From: Arthrobacter frigidicola
Lineage (GTDB): Bacteria; Actinomycetota; Actinomycetes; Actinomycetales; Micrococcaceae
NCBI GenBank assembly: GCA_003602285.1
Contig: QZVU01000008.1
Coordinates: 1-64,000 of the forward strand
Direction: 5' to 3'
Length of the DNA: 64,000 nt
Shown here: piece after piece, positions 1-8,203 of the stretch
How positions within the stretch are numbered: the stretch's first letter is position 1
Layout of the letters: every line of letters begins with the position of its first letter
Translations under genes and position numbers: made by a program
Notes under the pieces: generated by a model
What the model was told of the DNA's origin: nothing
Database searches by the model: none
Seen by the model: the letters and a program-made list of their open reading frames with translations, nothing else

Positions 1-84
1 GTGGTCACCTACCTCAACCGGGTCGGCCTCGCCGCCCGCGACCCCTTCGACTGCCCCATGGTCAACAAATACCGCCGCCCATGA
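1..84 (+). CDS. Fatty-acid desaturase, C-terminal end (5' part outside window)
   Basis: The first 27 codons are open from the window edge and end at a TGA. The peptide contains HLNRVGLAARDPFDCP-like residues (here YLNRVGLAARDPFDCP), almost identical to the C-terminus of the complete desaturase at 31227-32405. It is therefore the last part of a second membrane acyl desaturase. Its stop overlaps the ATG of the next gene (ATGA), so the two are probably translated together. The His boxes lie outside the window, so activity cannot be judged. Confidence 0.8.
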   Translation: MVTYLNRVGLAARDPFDCPMVNKYRRP

Positions 85-1922
85 GCCTCACCCCTCCTAC
101 GCCCCCCACTACCGGCCAGCGCGGCCGGCGCCTCCGCCGCCCCATCCCCAGCCCCAACCCCAAGCGGATCAGTTTCACCCGTCTCCGCACCGCTCTCAGG
201 CACCGGAAATCCGCCACCCACCACAGCCCTGCTCCGGCTCCGGCGGGCCCTGCACCCACAGCGCCGTTCAACGGGGACGATGCCGCCCCGGGATATCGTC
301 TTCACTCCTCCCGGCCCGCCGGCGCGGCTCCCGGCGCACCCGTGTTTGTGCTGGTCCACGGCCTGGGCATGTCCCACCGCTACTTTGCAGGGCTCCAGGC
401 CCAACTGGATGCCTTAGGCGAAACCCATGTGTTGGATCTTCCCGGTTTTGGGGGCACTCCCACGCCCGGCCGCGCCCTCAGCGTTCAGGACTACGCCGAC
501 GTCGTCGCCAAGGCCATGGATGCCGCGCAGCTGAGTTCCTGCACGCTGATCGGTCACTCCATGGGGGCCCAGTTCGTCACCGAACTCGCCGTGCGCCGCC
601 CTGACCTTGCCGCCCAGGTGGTGCTCATCGGGCCCGTCACCGACCCGACCCGCGCGTCGGCCTTCACGCATACCCTGTCCCTGGGCCTGGACACACTGCT
701 GGAACGCCCCATCACCACACTGCTTGCCGCCGGCGCCTACGCCCGGTGCGGCTTGCGCTGGTACTTCACCGAGCTGCCCGTCATGCTCGCGTACCGCCTC
801 GACCAGCGGCTGCCCCTGGTGGTCCGGCCCGTCCTGATCATCCGCGGCACCCTGGACCCCATCGCCCGTCGGGACTGGTGTGCCCGGCTCGCCGGTGCCG
901 CCCGGCGCGGACGCCTGGTGGAGATCCCCGGACAGGCCCACGCCGCGCACCGAGCAGGCGCTGCGGCCGTCAGCGCAGCCATCATCCGGACCGTCGAAGG
1001 ACGCCTCCCCGCCCCGGCCGGGAGCACCGCGCTCTCCAGCGGCCTCGCCTCGACCCGGCGGGTCACCACCGTGCAGTACCCGGGACGTCCCCGGACCCAG
1101 TCGGCGCACATACCCGGGCAGATCAGCCTCACCGCAGGTGAGCGGCAGGTCCGCGCTAATCTGGTCCAACACCGGCCCGACTCTCCCACCGCTGCGAAGG
1201 CCAAGACAGACGGGCCCGCCGTACCGGTGTTCGTGCTCATCCACGGCATCGGCATGTCCCACCGCTATCTCAACCGGCTCGGGGACCAGCTGTCGGCACA
1301 CGGGAGGGTGGTCCTGCTGGACCTGCCCGGCGCCGGGTGGACCAGAACCCCGACGGCCACCATGCCGAACGCCGCGAAGGCGGAACTCATCGGAGACCTC
1401 CTCGACGAAATGGGGGCAACTTCCTGCGTGGTTATCGGACACTCCATGGGGGTCCAAAGCGCCACCGAGCTGGCCCTCCAACGCCCGGACCTCGTGTCCC
1501 AGGTGGTCCTGATCGGTGCGGCGGTGGACGCACGCCGGCGCACCGTCCCCGAACAGGCGCTGACCCTTGCGGTGAACAACGCCCTTGAGAGACCGGTGTT
1601 AAACACCATTCAGTTCACCGACATGCTGCGCTGCGGCCCGCGCTGGTATTTCGCCGAGCTCGCAGTGGCCATGGAATATCCCCTCGAGGAGCGACTTCCC
1701 ATGGTGGAGCAGCCGGTTCTGCTCATGCGCGGCGCGCACGATCTCGTCGCCGGATCGGCCTGGTCCCGCGCCCTGGCCGACTCGGCCGTCGACGGGGACC
1801 TGGTGGAGGTTGAGCATGCATTCCACGGCGTGCACCACAGCGCGGCCGGGGCTGTCGCCGAGCGGATCCTGTCCTTCCTCGCCGACACCGCGGACCGCCT
1901 CGACGAACCCGAAGCCGCCTAG
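81..1922 (+). CDS. Tandem alpha/beta-hydrolase protein (two fused hydrolase domains)
   Basis: The 613-residue protein has two complete alpha/beta-hydrolase domains in a row, about residues 85-310 and 400-605. Each starts with a VFVL(V/I)HG(L/I)GMSHRY strand and oxyanion motif. Each has a GHSMG nucleophile elbow (Ser160 and Ser455), an RG..D acid region and a C-terminal His cluster (GQAHAAH; HAFHGVHH). Both copies look catalytically complete. About 80 Pro/Ala/Arg-rich residues precede the first domain and no signal peptide is evident. Single-domain hydrolases are usually about 270-300 residues, so this is an internal duplication. The ATGA overlap with a desaturase and the lipid kinase just downstream suggest an acyl-lipid esterase, lipase or thioesterase role; the substrate is unknown. 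Confidence 0.85.
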   Translation: MSLTPPTPPTTGQRGRRLRRPIPSPNPKRISFTRLRTALRHRKSATHHSPAPAPAGPAPTAPFNGDDAAPGYRLHSSRPAGAAPGAPVFVLVHGLGMSHRYFAGLQAQLDALGETHVLDLPGFGGTPTPGRALSVQDYADVVAKAMDAAQLSSCTLIGHSMGAQFVTELAVRRPDLAAQVVLIGPVTDPTRASAFTHTLSLGLDTLLERPITTLLAAGAYARCGLRWYFTELPVMLAYRLDQRLPLVVRPVLIIRGTLDPIARRDWCARLAGAARRGRLVEIPGQAHAAHRAGAAAVSAAIIRTVEGRLPAPAGSTALSSGLASTRRVTTVQYPGRPRTQSAHIPGQISLTAGERQVRANLVQHRPDSPTAAKAKTDGPAVPVFVLIHGIGMSHRYLNRLGDQLSAHGRVVLLDLPGAGWTRTPTATMPNAAKAELIGDLLDEMGATSCVVIGHSMGVQSATELALQRPDLVSQVVLIGAAVDARRRTVPEQALTLAVNNALERPVLNTIQFTDMLRCGPRWYFAELAVAMEYPLEERLPMVEQPVLLMRGAHDLVAGSAWSRALADSAVDGDLVEVEHAFHGVHHSAAGAVAERILSFLADTADRLDEPEAA

Positions 1923-1949
1923 ATCCAGCCAACGACCAAAGGCAGACCC

Positions 1950-2840
1950 ATGAACACCCCGCACAGATTCGATACCATCACCATCATCTTCAACCCGAAC
2001 AGCACCGGGGACGCCCCGAAACTGGCAGGGGAACTCCGCGACCAGCTCGAACCAGCGCTGCCCGGGACCAAGGTCAGGCTCCAGCCCACCGAACACGCGG
2101 GCCACGCCGTGGAGCTGGCCCAGAAGGCCGCGTCGGGTCCGAACGCCCTGATCATTTCGGTCAGCGGGGACGGCGGATACAACGAGGTCGTCAATGGTGT
2201 CATGGCCAGCGGCAGCACCGACGCCGTCTGCGCGGTCCTGGCCGCCGGCAACGCGAACGACCACCGCCGCGTCACCGGCCGCAAACCCCTGCCCGAGGCC
2301 ATCCTGGAGGGACAGGTGCGCCGGATTGACCTGCTGCGTATCAGCATCGACAGAGCCGACACGGCCCCGGTGTACGCGCACTCCTATATCGGGTTCGGGC
2401 TCAGCCCGGTGATGGCGATCGACCTGGAAAAAGGCAGCAAGGGCGCCCTGAAGGAGATGTTCTCCGTCGCGCGCACCTTCTCCAGGTTCAAGCCCTTCGA
2501 AATTCGACAAAGCGACGGCAAACGCCGGAAATTCGACAGCCTCGTCTTCGCGAACATCTCGCAGATGGCCAAGTACGCCACCCTCAGCGAGGCCGACGAC
2601 CACCCGGCGGACGGGAAGTTCGAGGTCATCATCTTCCCGCACATGGCCAAGTGGAGAATTCTGCTCACCGCACTCCGCGCCACCACCAAGGGACTGGGCG
2701 ATCAGCCCAGCTACACCCAGTACCGCTTCTTCGCCCTGAAGCCCATGCCGTACCAGCTCGACGGAGAAGTGAAATCCGTCGACGCCGATACGTCCATCAC
2801 CATCGAGAGCGTTCCGCAGGCCCTGCCCACCCTCGGCTGA
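1950..2840 (+). CDS. Diacylglycerol kinase-like lipid kinase (DAGK catalytic domain)
   Basis: The 296-residue protein matches the DAGK/YegS-type lipid kinase fold. It has an N-terminal IIFNPNSTG strand-turn and a nucleotide-binding GDGGYNEVVNG motif at residues 73-83, where the family usually has GDGTxNEV. A VLAAGNANDHRR segment stands where PxGTxND is usual, and the C-terminal part has the YQLDGE strand typical of the beta-sandwich domain. It starts 27 bp after the tandem hydrolase in the same direction, so the two probably share a transcript. The likely reaction is ATP-dependent phosphorylation of diacylglycerol or another membrane lipid. The Thr-to-Gly change in the glycine loop is unusual but the loop is otherwise intact. 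Confidence 0.82.
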   Translation: MNTPHRFDTITIIFNPNSTGDAPKLAGELRDQLEPALPGTKVRLQPTEHAGHAVELAQKAASGPNALIISVSGDGGYNEVVNGVMASGSTDAVCAVLAAGNANDHRRVTGRKPLPEAILEGQVRRIDLLRISIDRADTAPVYAHSYIGFGLSPVMAIDLEKGSKGALKEMFSVARTFSRFKPFEIRQSDGKRRKFDSLVFANISQMAKYATLSEADDHPADGKFEVIIFPHMAKWRILLTALRATTKGLGDQPSYTQYRFFALKPMPYQLDGEVKSVDADTSITIESVPQALPTLG

Positions 2841-3323
2841 TCCGCCAGCGGGCGCCGCCTCGAGGCAAGGAATCACACCGGCTCAGTTTCTGCCTTCCAC
2901 GGAGAGCAGGCGAGTCGACTGCGGATGCCGCGGAAGCGGCATCCGCCGGGTTGAGCAGGCAGCCTCCCACCGGCAGGGAGGCACCCCTGGGTAGGCTCCT
3001 TGAGGGCACACCATGGAGGCCCCTCCCCTCCCCCTGATGAGTTCTTCACCATCTTCGGGCGGACGAGGAATTGGCTGCTCACCGAGCGGACCGCCCGCGA
3101 CGCGGTCGGCGGCCGGCTGAAATCGCCCGCGACATCCTCGGCACCATTTAGGGCACCGGCATGAGCCTCATCGATCAGGGGCCAACGCCCCCCTACGGCG
3201 ATGACCTGGAGAACCCGAGCCTCCGTCCAAGGGACCCTCCAGCGGCACGGACGGTCTTCGCTTGTGCTGAACCGGCTCTCGTTTGGCGATCCGGTCGCAC
3301 TGAACTTCTGATCTGGGCACCTC
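2841..3323. other. Gene-free interval
   Basis: About 480 bp follow the lipid-kinase gene with no reading frame I trust. Short open frames exist on both strands, but none has a recognisable domain or a good ribosome-binding site. No clear terminator or repeat was seen. Confidence 0.5.
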
Positions 3324-3578
3324 ATGACCCAGCATTCCCAGCAGTTCAGCACCTGGTTGGCGGCCCGCGCTGCGGGCCTCACCGCCGATGAGTTGTGGCT
3401 CCATTACTACAGTGTCGGCGGCAATCTCGATGTCTTCGAACTGGACGCCTACCTGCAGGGCCTGTACCCGCTGCTGCTCGGGGAGCGGAACACCATCGTC
3501 CTGGCCCTCAATGAACTTATCGATGACCTGCCCCAGGGGCGCAGGGCCGCCTACGTGGACGAGCCACCCGAGCATTAA
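3324..3578 (+). CDS. Small conserved-looking hypothetical protein (84 aa)
   Basis: This 84-residue acidic protein has well-formed helices (residues 8-30 and 42-70), no signal peptide and no membrane segment. The composition and the ELWLHYYSVGGNLDVFELDAY-type pattern look like real coding sequence. I recall similar small uncharacterised proteins in Arthrobacter-type genomes but cannot name a family. It converges with the PAS-ANTAR gene that ends 34 bp away. The ATG is the only good start; the ribosome-binding site is weak. No function is proposed. Confidence 0.6.
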   Translation: MTQHSQQFSTWLAARAAGLTADELWLHYYSVGGNLDVFELDAYLQGLYPLLLGERNTIVLALNELIDDLPQGRRAAYVDEPPEH

Positions 3579-3612
3579 GCGCACCCGCCCGGTGCACCGC
3601 CCCGAAGCCACC

Positions 3613-4239
3613 TCACTCTGCGGCGGGAGCCCTGGTGGGGCCGCGGCCGATGACTCCCTCGACGAGGTCCTGGGCGAGCTCGGCCACCTTGCGGTTGGTG
3701 TGCTGGCTCATCGCGCTGAGCGTCTCGAAGGCCTCATCGGCGCTGATTCCGTCCCGGCCCATGAGGATGCCCTTGGCCTGTTCGATCACGGCCCGACGCG
3801 CGGCCGAACCGGCCACCGCCCGATCCGCAGCCAGTCGGACATTCTGTGCGACAGGCACGGTGAGATCGGTGAGCATCCCGCGCACCCCCACCACGGAGCC
3901 GGCAGAGATAATGAGGTCTCCCACGCTGAGGACCCGGCGCCGGATGCCCCGGCGGTCGATGATGCTATGGTAGCCAGCGATCGGTCCTCCCTCGATGAGC
4001 AGGCGTGTCCACAGGGCGCGCACCGCGTCCTGTTCCTCCTGCGGGACGTGGGGGAAGCCGGACTCTATGCTCGGCACTATTTCCCCGCGCCGGTATCCGT
4101 GGATCCGGTACATTTCGTCGGACCAGTGCAGCTCACCGTTGTCGAAGTGCAGCTCGTAGGAGCCGGTGGGGCAGTTGAGCAGCTGGCCTAGCGTGGAGTC
4201 TTCTCCCCCGCGGGAGCCGTTTTCAGGGATCGAAGTCAC
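3613..4239 (-). CDS. PAS-ANTAR RNA-binding antitermination regulator
   Basis: The protein has an N-terminal PAS-like sensor domain (GSYELHFDNGELHWSDEMYR, about residues 18-110) and a C-terminal ANTAR domain (RAVIEQAKGILMGRDGIS, about residues 140-195). ANTAR proteins bind paired RNA hairpins and prevent transcription termination. PAS-ANTAR proteins of this size (about 210 residues) are common in Arthrobacter relatives. The frame stays open to 4500, but that extension is low-complexity Arg/Pro/Cys sequence. I therefore place the start at the GTG at 4239, just before the conserved part. The signal sensed and the target RNAs are unknown. It is one of four intact ANTAR proteins in the window. Confidence 0.85.
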   Translation of the reverse strand: MTSIPENGSRGGEDSTLGQLLNCPTGSYELHFDNGELHWSDEMYRIHGYRRGEIVPSIESGFPHVPQEEQDAVRALWTRLLIEGGPIAGYHSIIDRRGIRRRVLSVGDLIISAGSVVGVRGMLTDLTVPVAQNVRLAADRAVAGSAARRAVIEQAKGILMGRDGISADEAFETLSAMSQHTNRKVAELAQDLVEGVIGRGPTRAPAAE

Positions 4240-5197
4240 GGAATTCAGGCACCATTTCTGCACGAAGAAGGGCAAGCCACACGTGTGACCCGCGCCCCCT
4301 ACGTTAGGGCATCGGTGGGTCCGTCCCGGCACCGGGCAGTGAGCCGGGCATCCTCCGGCGGCCGGCTGCTTGACGGCCGGAGGAACCACCACCTGTGTGC
4401 ACACGCCCCGCGGGTGCATCCGGCTGAGCCTGCGAACGGGTCGAACCTCTGGTCGGTTCCCCCAGTGTGCCGCACCTGCATCAAGACCAGCCGTAGACAT
4501 CCTTAAGATTCACCTGCTGATCAGACCCACTCGACGAAAGGTGACCTCACCCATCCGACCTGACCCCGACCTCCAGCGAGGTCCGTCCAGGCAGCCTGCT
4601 CGTGTGGTCCCTCTCGGAAGAAGCGGCAGGGTAAAGGGCCGACGCTCCAGACCGGTCTTCTCCGCCCGATCCCGGTCCCGGTCCCACGCGAACCGATTCA
4701 ATTCCGATGCAGGGGCAGATTATTACCGGACTTCGACCCTTGACTCTTCGGCGCGCCGCCGAAAACCCCCGCGATCCTCCACTAACCTGCATCGTTACCA
4801 CCCCGCCCGAAGCCGGAAGTGAGGACACTGTCGACCCGCCCGCGAAACGTCCGCCTGCGGCATTCGGCGGCTCGCGCTACTCAATCCGGATATTGTCGGA
4901 AGGCGGCGCGGGCTGTACGGTCGGCGCCGTAACGGTAAAACCAGGTGGCCGTACACAGCCGCGCGCGGAGGCGTTCCGCCGCGCCGTCCGCGCAATAGTC
5001 CACCCCTTTCCCCTTTTTTCTTTTCCGGTTTTCCCCTCCATCGCGGGCCTACCCTGAGACCAGGCCCCGCGACCTGTCTCCCTCGCACGGAGCCGCACCA
5101 CATCATTTTCGATTGTGACCTGGCTCGGGATCACCCACTCTGGCAACTCAGCAGGAGGATCGCGCCCTGGGGCGCCTTCCGTCTGAAAGGCATCACC
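4240..5197. other. Long gene-free interval upstream of the ice-binding-type gene
   Basis: About 950 bp separate the ANTAR gene from the DUF3494 gene, which point away from each other. Long open frames on both strands are Arg/Pro-rich and unlike proteins. A perfect 7-bp stem with a 3-nt loop (TTCGGCG/CGCCGAA) lies at 4747-4763. The last 60 bp contain purine-rich ribosome-binding-like sequence (GCAGGAGGATCG) ahead of the next gene. Otherwise I see nothing definable. Confidence 0.45.
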
Positions 5198-6301
5198 ATG
5201 AAAAACCCGAGCACCCCCCGCACGGCCTCCGCACCCCGCACCACCCCGCGGTGGACCGCCGCATCCCTTACCGCCGCCTCCGGAGCCGTCGTCCTGGCCC
5301 TCCTGGGAACCTTGACCGGACCTCCGGACGCCTTCGCGGCGGAAGCACCGGTCGGACTGGGCACCGCGGGCAGCTATTCCGTGCTCGGCGGGCAGACCGT
5401 CACCAACACCGGCCCGACCCTCCTGAACGCAAACCTGGGCGTCAGCCCCGGCACGGCGATCACCGGCTTCCCGCCGGGAGTCACCACCGGGGCGGTCAAT
5501 GCCGGCAACGCCGAGGCCCTGCAGGCACAGGCCGACCTGATCATCGGTTATAACGACGCCGCCGGACGCGCACCGACGGCCAGCGTCTCCGGTGACCTCG
5601 TGGGCCAGACCCTGGTCTCCGGGGTGTACAACTCGACCGGCCCTCTCGCCCTCAGCGGCACACTGACCCTCGACGCGGCCGGAGACCCCAACGCTGTCTT
5701 CATCTTCCAGGTGGCCTCGACCCTGATCACCGACACTGCCAGCAGTGTCAGCCTCATCGGCGGCGCCCAGGCCTGCAATGTTTTCTGGCAGGTCGGCAGC
5801 TCCGCAACCCTCGGCACAGGATCTTCCTTCAAAGGCAGCATCCTTGCACTGACCTCGATAGCCGTCACCACCGGCACCGTCGTCGAAGGCAGGGCACTGG
5901 CCCGCAACGGTGCAGTCACTCTGGACACCAACACATTCCTGACCGCCAACTGCCAACCAGTCCCCACCCCCACCGAAACCGCCCCGGTCCCGGTCCCCAC
6001 GGACACCACTCCGGTCCCCGTCCCCACGGACACCACTCCGGTCCCCGTCCCCACGGACACCACTCCGGTCCCGGTCCCCACTGTTCCTGTTCCAACTTTG
6101 AATCCCGCTCCCGCCCCCGAAGTACAGGTACCGGGCGGGAATGCACCCCAGTCACCGGGCACCCCGACCTCCAGCGGCAAACCCGGTGAGGCGGGAGATG
6201 GCACCAGCGCCGGTCCCCCGGCGATGAACCGCGGCGCCAATATCCAAAGCGCCGCATCGGCTACCCCACTCCATTCCACCGGCCGCGACCGGAACCGCTA
6301 A
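5198..6301 (+). CDS. Secreted DUF3494 ice-binding-like protein with Pro/Thr repeat tail
   Basis: The 367-residue protein has a signal peptide (Arg-rich start, hydrophobic stretch about residues 22-42, cleavage near AFAAEA). A DUF3494 domain follows at about residues 50-247, recognised by GLGTAGSYSVLGGQTVTNTG, VYNSTGPLALSGTLTLDA, FIFQVASTL and SFKGSILALTSIAVTTG. This family forms a beta-helix and includes ice-binding and antifreeze adhesins, though many members are untested. A Pro/Thr/Val-rich tail with three 9-residue repeats follows, then about 90 low-complexity residues. No LPxTG/LAxTG signal or final membrane helix is visible, so the protein is probably released or held non-covalently. GAAAGG lies 7-8 bp before the ATG. 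Confidence 0.88.
   Translation: MKNPSTPRTASAPRTTPRWTAASLTAASGAVVLALLGTLTGPPDAFAAEAPVGLGTAGSYSVLGGQTVTNTGPTLLNANLGVSPGTAITGFPPGVTTGAVNAGNAEALQAQADLIIGYNDAAGRAPTASVSGDLVGQTLVSGVYNSTGPLALSGTLTLDAAGDPNAVFIFQVASTLITDTASSVSLIGGAQACNVFWQVGSSATLGTGSSFKGSILALTSIAVTTGTVVEGRALARNGAVTLDTNTFLTANCQPVPTPTETAPVPVPTDTTPVPVPTDTTPVPVPTDTTPVPVPTVPVPTLNPAPAPEVQVPGGNAPQSPGTPTSSGKPGEAGDGTSAGPPAMNRGANIQSAASATPLHSTGRDRNR
5984..6081 (+). repeat. 27-bp in-frame tandem repeat in the DUF3494 protein tail
   Basis: Three full copies and one partial copy of a 27-bp unit encode TPVPVPTDT-type residues. The copies are nearly identical at DNA level (only G/C changes in a Val codon), so the tail length could vary between strains by slippage. 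Confidence 0.85.
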
Positions 6302-6353
6302 GCCAACCGCCCGTGTCCACGATGCATCGACGCCGGAGCCATGGGAGGCAACC

Positions 6354-6530
6354 ATGACGGATACCAGCAAGCTTTCCCCAAAGTATGAATTCCTGGAGGA
6401 GTTGGACGGGCGTCACAAAGCGGTGGCAACGGAGGACCGTTCCGGGCCCACCCCGCTAATCGACGCCCGGGTCCCAGCTGGCGAGCACAGCTTGCCTACA
6501 GCCGTGGACCGCAGCCTCTTCCCGAGCTGA
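6354..6530 (+). CDS. Small hypothetical protein (58 aa)
   Basis: A 58-codon frame starts at an ATG preceded by GGGAGGCAACC, one of the best ribosome-binding sites nearby. The peptide begins MTDTSKLSPKYEFLEELDGR and has mixed charged composition without a membrane segment. It follows the DUF3494 gene by 52 bp in the same direction and could be co-transcribed. I recognise no family. The strong start signal and protein-like N-terminus argue for a real gene; the C-terminal half is less convincing and may be frameshifted. Confidence 0.45.
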   Translation: MTDTSKLSPKYEFLEELDGRHKAVATEDRSGPTPLIDARVPAGEHSLPTAVDRSLFPS

Positions 6531-6768
6531 ACTGCAGTCTGCGCCGCAATCTGCTCCGGAACAGAAACCGGCGAGAGGTAGCGCCGCTGCGGGCGCCCTC
6601 GGGCACAATTGGCTGGTCTTTGAATTCGCGCCAACACCACTGAATCTCGACCCGATGGTGACGGATGGCTCGGCCTCCCGCATATGGGCCGTTGCCACCG
6701 AGCCGACCAGGCGGTGGTGGGCATGAGCGCGCACAGATCATTGAATTCGACATTGCTGTCCTCAAAAG

Positions 6769-7020
6769 GTCATGCAGCTACAGGGCCACTCCCCCATGAA
6801 GTAGTAAGAACGCCCAGAGAGCAAAAAGGCCTCTGACTAGGGGAAATATCTGCCCGAAGTGGGACTCAAACCGGCTCCAGGCCCCGGAAATCTGCCACTC
6901 CGCAGAAACATCCGCAATACGCCCCAGTCCGGCGCCGGTGCGGCTCGGTCCGAGACCCGAAGTGTGGACAGTGTCCACACCCCCGGATCGTCCCCACCAG
7001 AGAGCCGCAGCCCGGCGGCC
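6769..7020. repeat. Dispersed intergenic repeat, copy 1
   Basis: This stretch shares ordered blocks with 10496-10930 and partly with 60541-60705. The blocks are a GTCATGCA-CTAC start, CCRCTCCCCCATGAA, AGTAAGAACGCCC, a CAAAAAGGC hairpin followed by CTGACTAGGG, a tRNA-3'-end-like segment, a CCGG-rich part and the palindrome GTGTGGACAGTGTCCACAC followed by CCCCC. The palindrome here is perfect (9-bp arms, 1-bp centre). No convincing gene lies inside. The outer boundaries are approximate. Confidence 0.7.
6851..6872 (-). other. tRNA 3'-end remnant (attachment-site-like), degraded copy
   Basis: Read on the minus strand, this segment runs T-loop, T-stem 3' half, then acceptor strand TTCGGGC and A73, like the last 22 nt of a tRNA with a GCCCGAA acceptor (tRNA-Leu would fit). 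It is followed by a hairpin with an inner T-run (GGCCTTTTTGC). The 5' part of the tRNA is missing. The T-loop reads TTTGAGT instead of TTCGAGT, consistent with decay. Such tRNA ends are typical integration scars. Confidence 0.55.
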
Positions 7021-7306
7021 GGCGATACCTCCACCTCCGCACAGCCCCGAAAGCATCAGAAGAACACTCCGGAACCTCCTACCCGCTGCCGGGGCTTGGC
7101 GATTAGCGTCTCTTGCCCTTTGATCCTCGGCCCGGCGCCCGGCGAAGGCCAAGAGCGCGGGCGCATCCACCCGCTGCAGCTCCCATCGCACTATCCCGAT
7201 GTTTAGCTTGAGATTGGCGCAAGCTACGGTAACCTGCGCCTAATCTCCAGTGAATCTAATTTTGGGGCCGGGGGCTTTTTCCCGGTCACAGGCCATGATC
7301 GGGTCA

Positions 7307-7906
7307 TCAGCGGATCTGTTTCGCCCCGCACCCAGCTGCCCATTCCCGGTCCAGTATCGCGAAAGCACATTCGCTTCCCCACGCTCCTTTGAAGAAGATG
7401 TTCTCGTGGAAATACGCCTCCCTCCGCATTCCCACCCGGTCGAGAAGCAGGGCCGCGGAATAGTTCAGGGCGTCGGTGACCGCGGTGAGGCGGCGGAGGT
7501 GAAGTGTCCCGAAGGCGTAGCCGAGCAATTCCCGGACTGCCTCAAGGCCATAGCCGTTCCCCTGATATTCGGGCGCGAGGGTGAACCCCAATTCGGCCGT
7601 ACTCGGTTCGGCGCCATCCACCTTCAATGCGAGGTCGCCAATGAGTGCCCCGCCCTGGCGCTCCTCGAGGGCGAACTGATACCACTGCCCCGGCACGCCC
7701 GGCAGGAGGTCGTGCATTGAGTCAATGAGGGCTCGGCCCTGTTCGATGGTGTAATCACTCCAGCTTTGGTACCGCTCGACGTCGGGATGGGCCCGATAGG
7801 CAGTGAAGGCCCCAGCGTCCGCCGCAACAAACGGGCGGACGCGAAGACGAGGTGTTTCGAAATGGACAGGGATGGACCCTGACCGGGAGCTTTGGTTTAT
7901 GGTCAT
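7307..7906 (-). CDS. GNAT-family N-acetyltransferase (RimJ/RimL-like)
   Basis: The 199-residue protein is of the RimJ/RimL-type GNAT family. It opens with FETPRLRVRPFVAADAGAF and contains an acetyl-CoA-binding strand-loop (ELGFTLAPEYQGNGYGLEAV, about residues 110-130), TLHLRRLTAVTDALNYSA and LLDRVGMRREAYFHEN. It would transfer an acetyl group to a protein N-terminus or small amine; the substrate cannot be told. I chose the ATG at 7906, preceded by AGAAAGAGAAATGAG. The frame continues to 7996, but that part is unlike the family. It lies between the two tRNA-end repeats. Confidence 0.88.
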   Translation of the reverse strand: MTINQSSRSGSIPVHFETPRLRVRPFVAADAGAFTAYRAHPDVERYQSWSDYTIEQGRALIDSMHDLLPGVPGQWYQFALEERQGGALIGDLALKVDGAEPSTAELGFTLAPEYQGNGYGLEAVRELLGYAFGTLHLRRLTAVTDALNYSAALLLDRVGMRREAYFHENIFFKGAWGSECAFAILDREWAAGCGAKQIR

Positions 7907-7996
7907 CTCATTTCTCTTTCTGCATGACGGTTGGCTTTGCTGGTAGTTATTGCAGTGACTGAAGGTGCCCCGGGATGAATGATGCACCGGCTTCAT

Positions 7997-8203
7997 TCAC
8001 ACAGTACGGGTGGAGACCTCCCCGAACCTGGTGGCGACCAGGTAGTCGCTCCATCGGATCAAGGCCGCGGTGATGTCCGGCTGCGCGAGGCCGTGCGGCT
8101 CCGCCCGGCGCTTGACTGGACCGGTGGGGTACCTATCCGGCGAGAGGAAGCTCAGCGTCTCGGGGTCGGCGTGGGTGATAGCTTGAGGCAGCTCGTTGTA
8201 GGG
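7997..8203 (-). pseudogene. C-terminal gene fragment, antisense to the start of the reductase gene
   Basis: On the minus strand a frame reads protein-like sequence (segments YNELPQAITHADPETLSF, LSPDRYPTGPVKRR and ALIRWSDYLVATRFGEV) and ends at a TGA at 7997-7999, one base before the longest possible GNAT frame. No start is present because the sequence upstream belongs to the reductase. This looks like the 3' end of a gene cut off by a rearrangement. I cannot name its family. The alternative is a chance open frame. Confidence 0.4.

Noticed and set aside
414-1481. Long minus-strand open frame opposite the tandem hydrolase
   Set aside because: Its composition is the Gly/Asp/His-rich shadow typical of high-GC genes, and the plus strand has two full hydrolase domains.
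4877-5956. Minus-strand open frame of about 360 codons opposite the DUF3494 gene
   Set aside because: It is Gly/Gln/Arg-rich without a domain, and the plus strand has a signal peptide and known domain.
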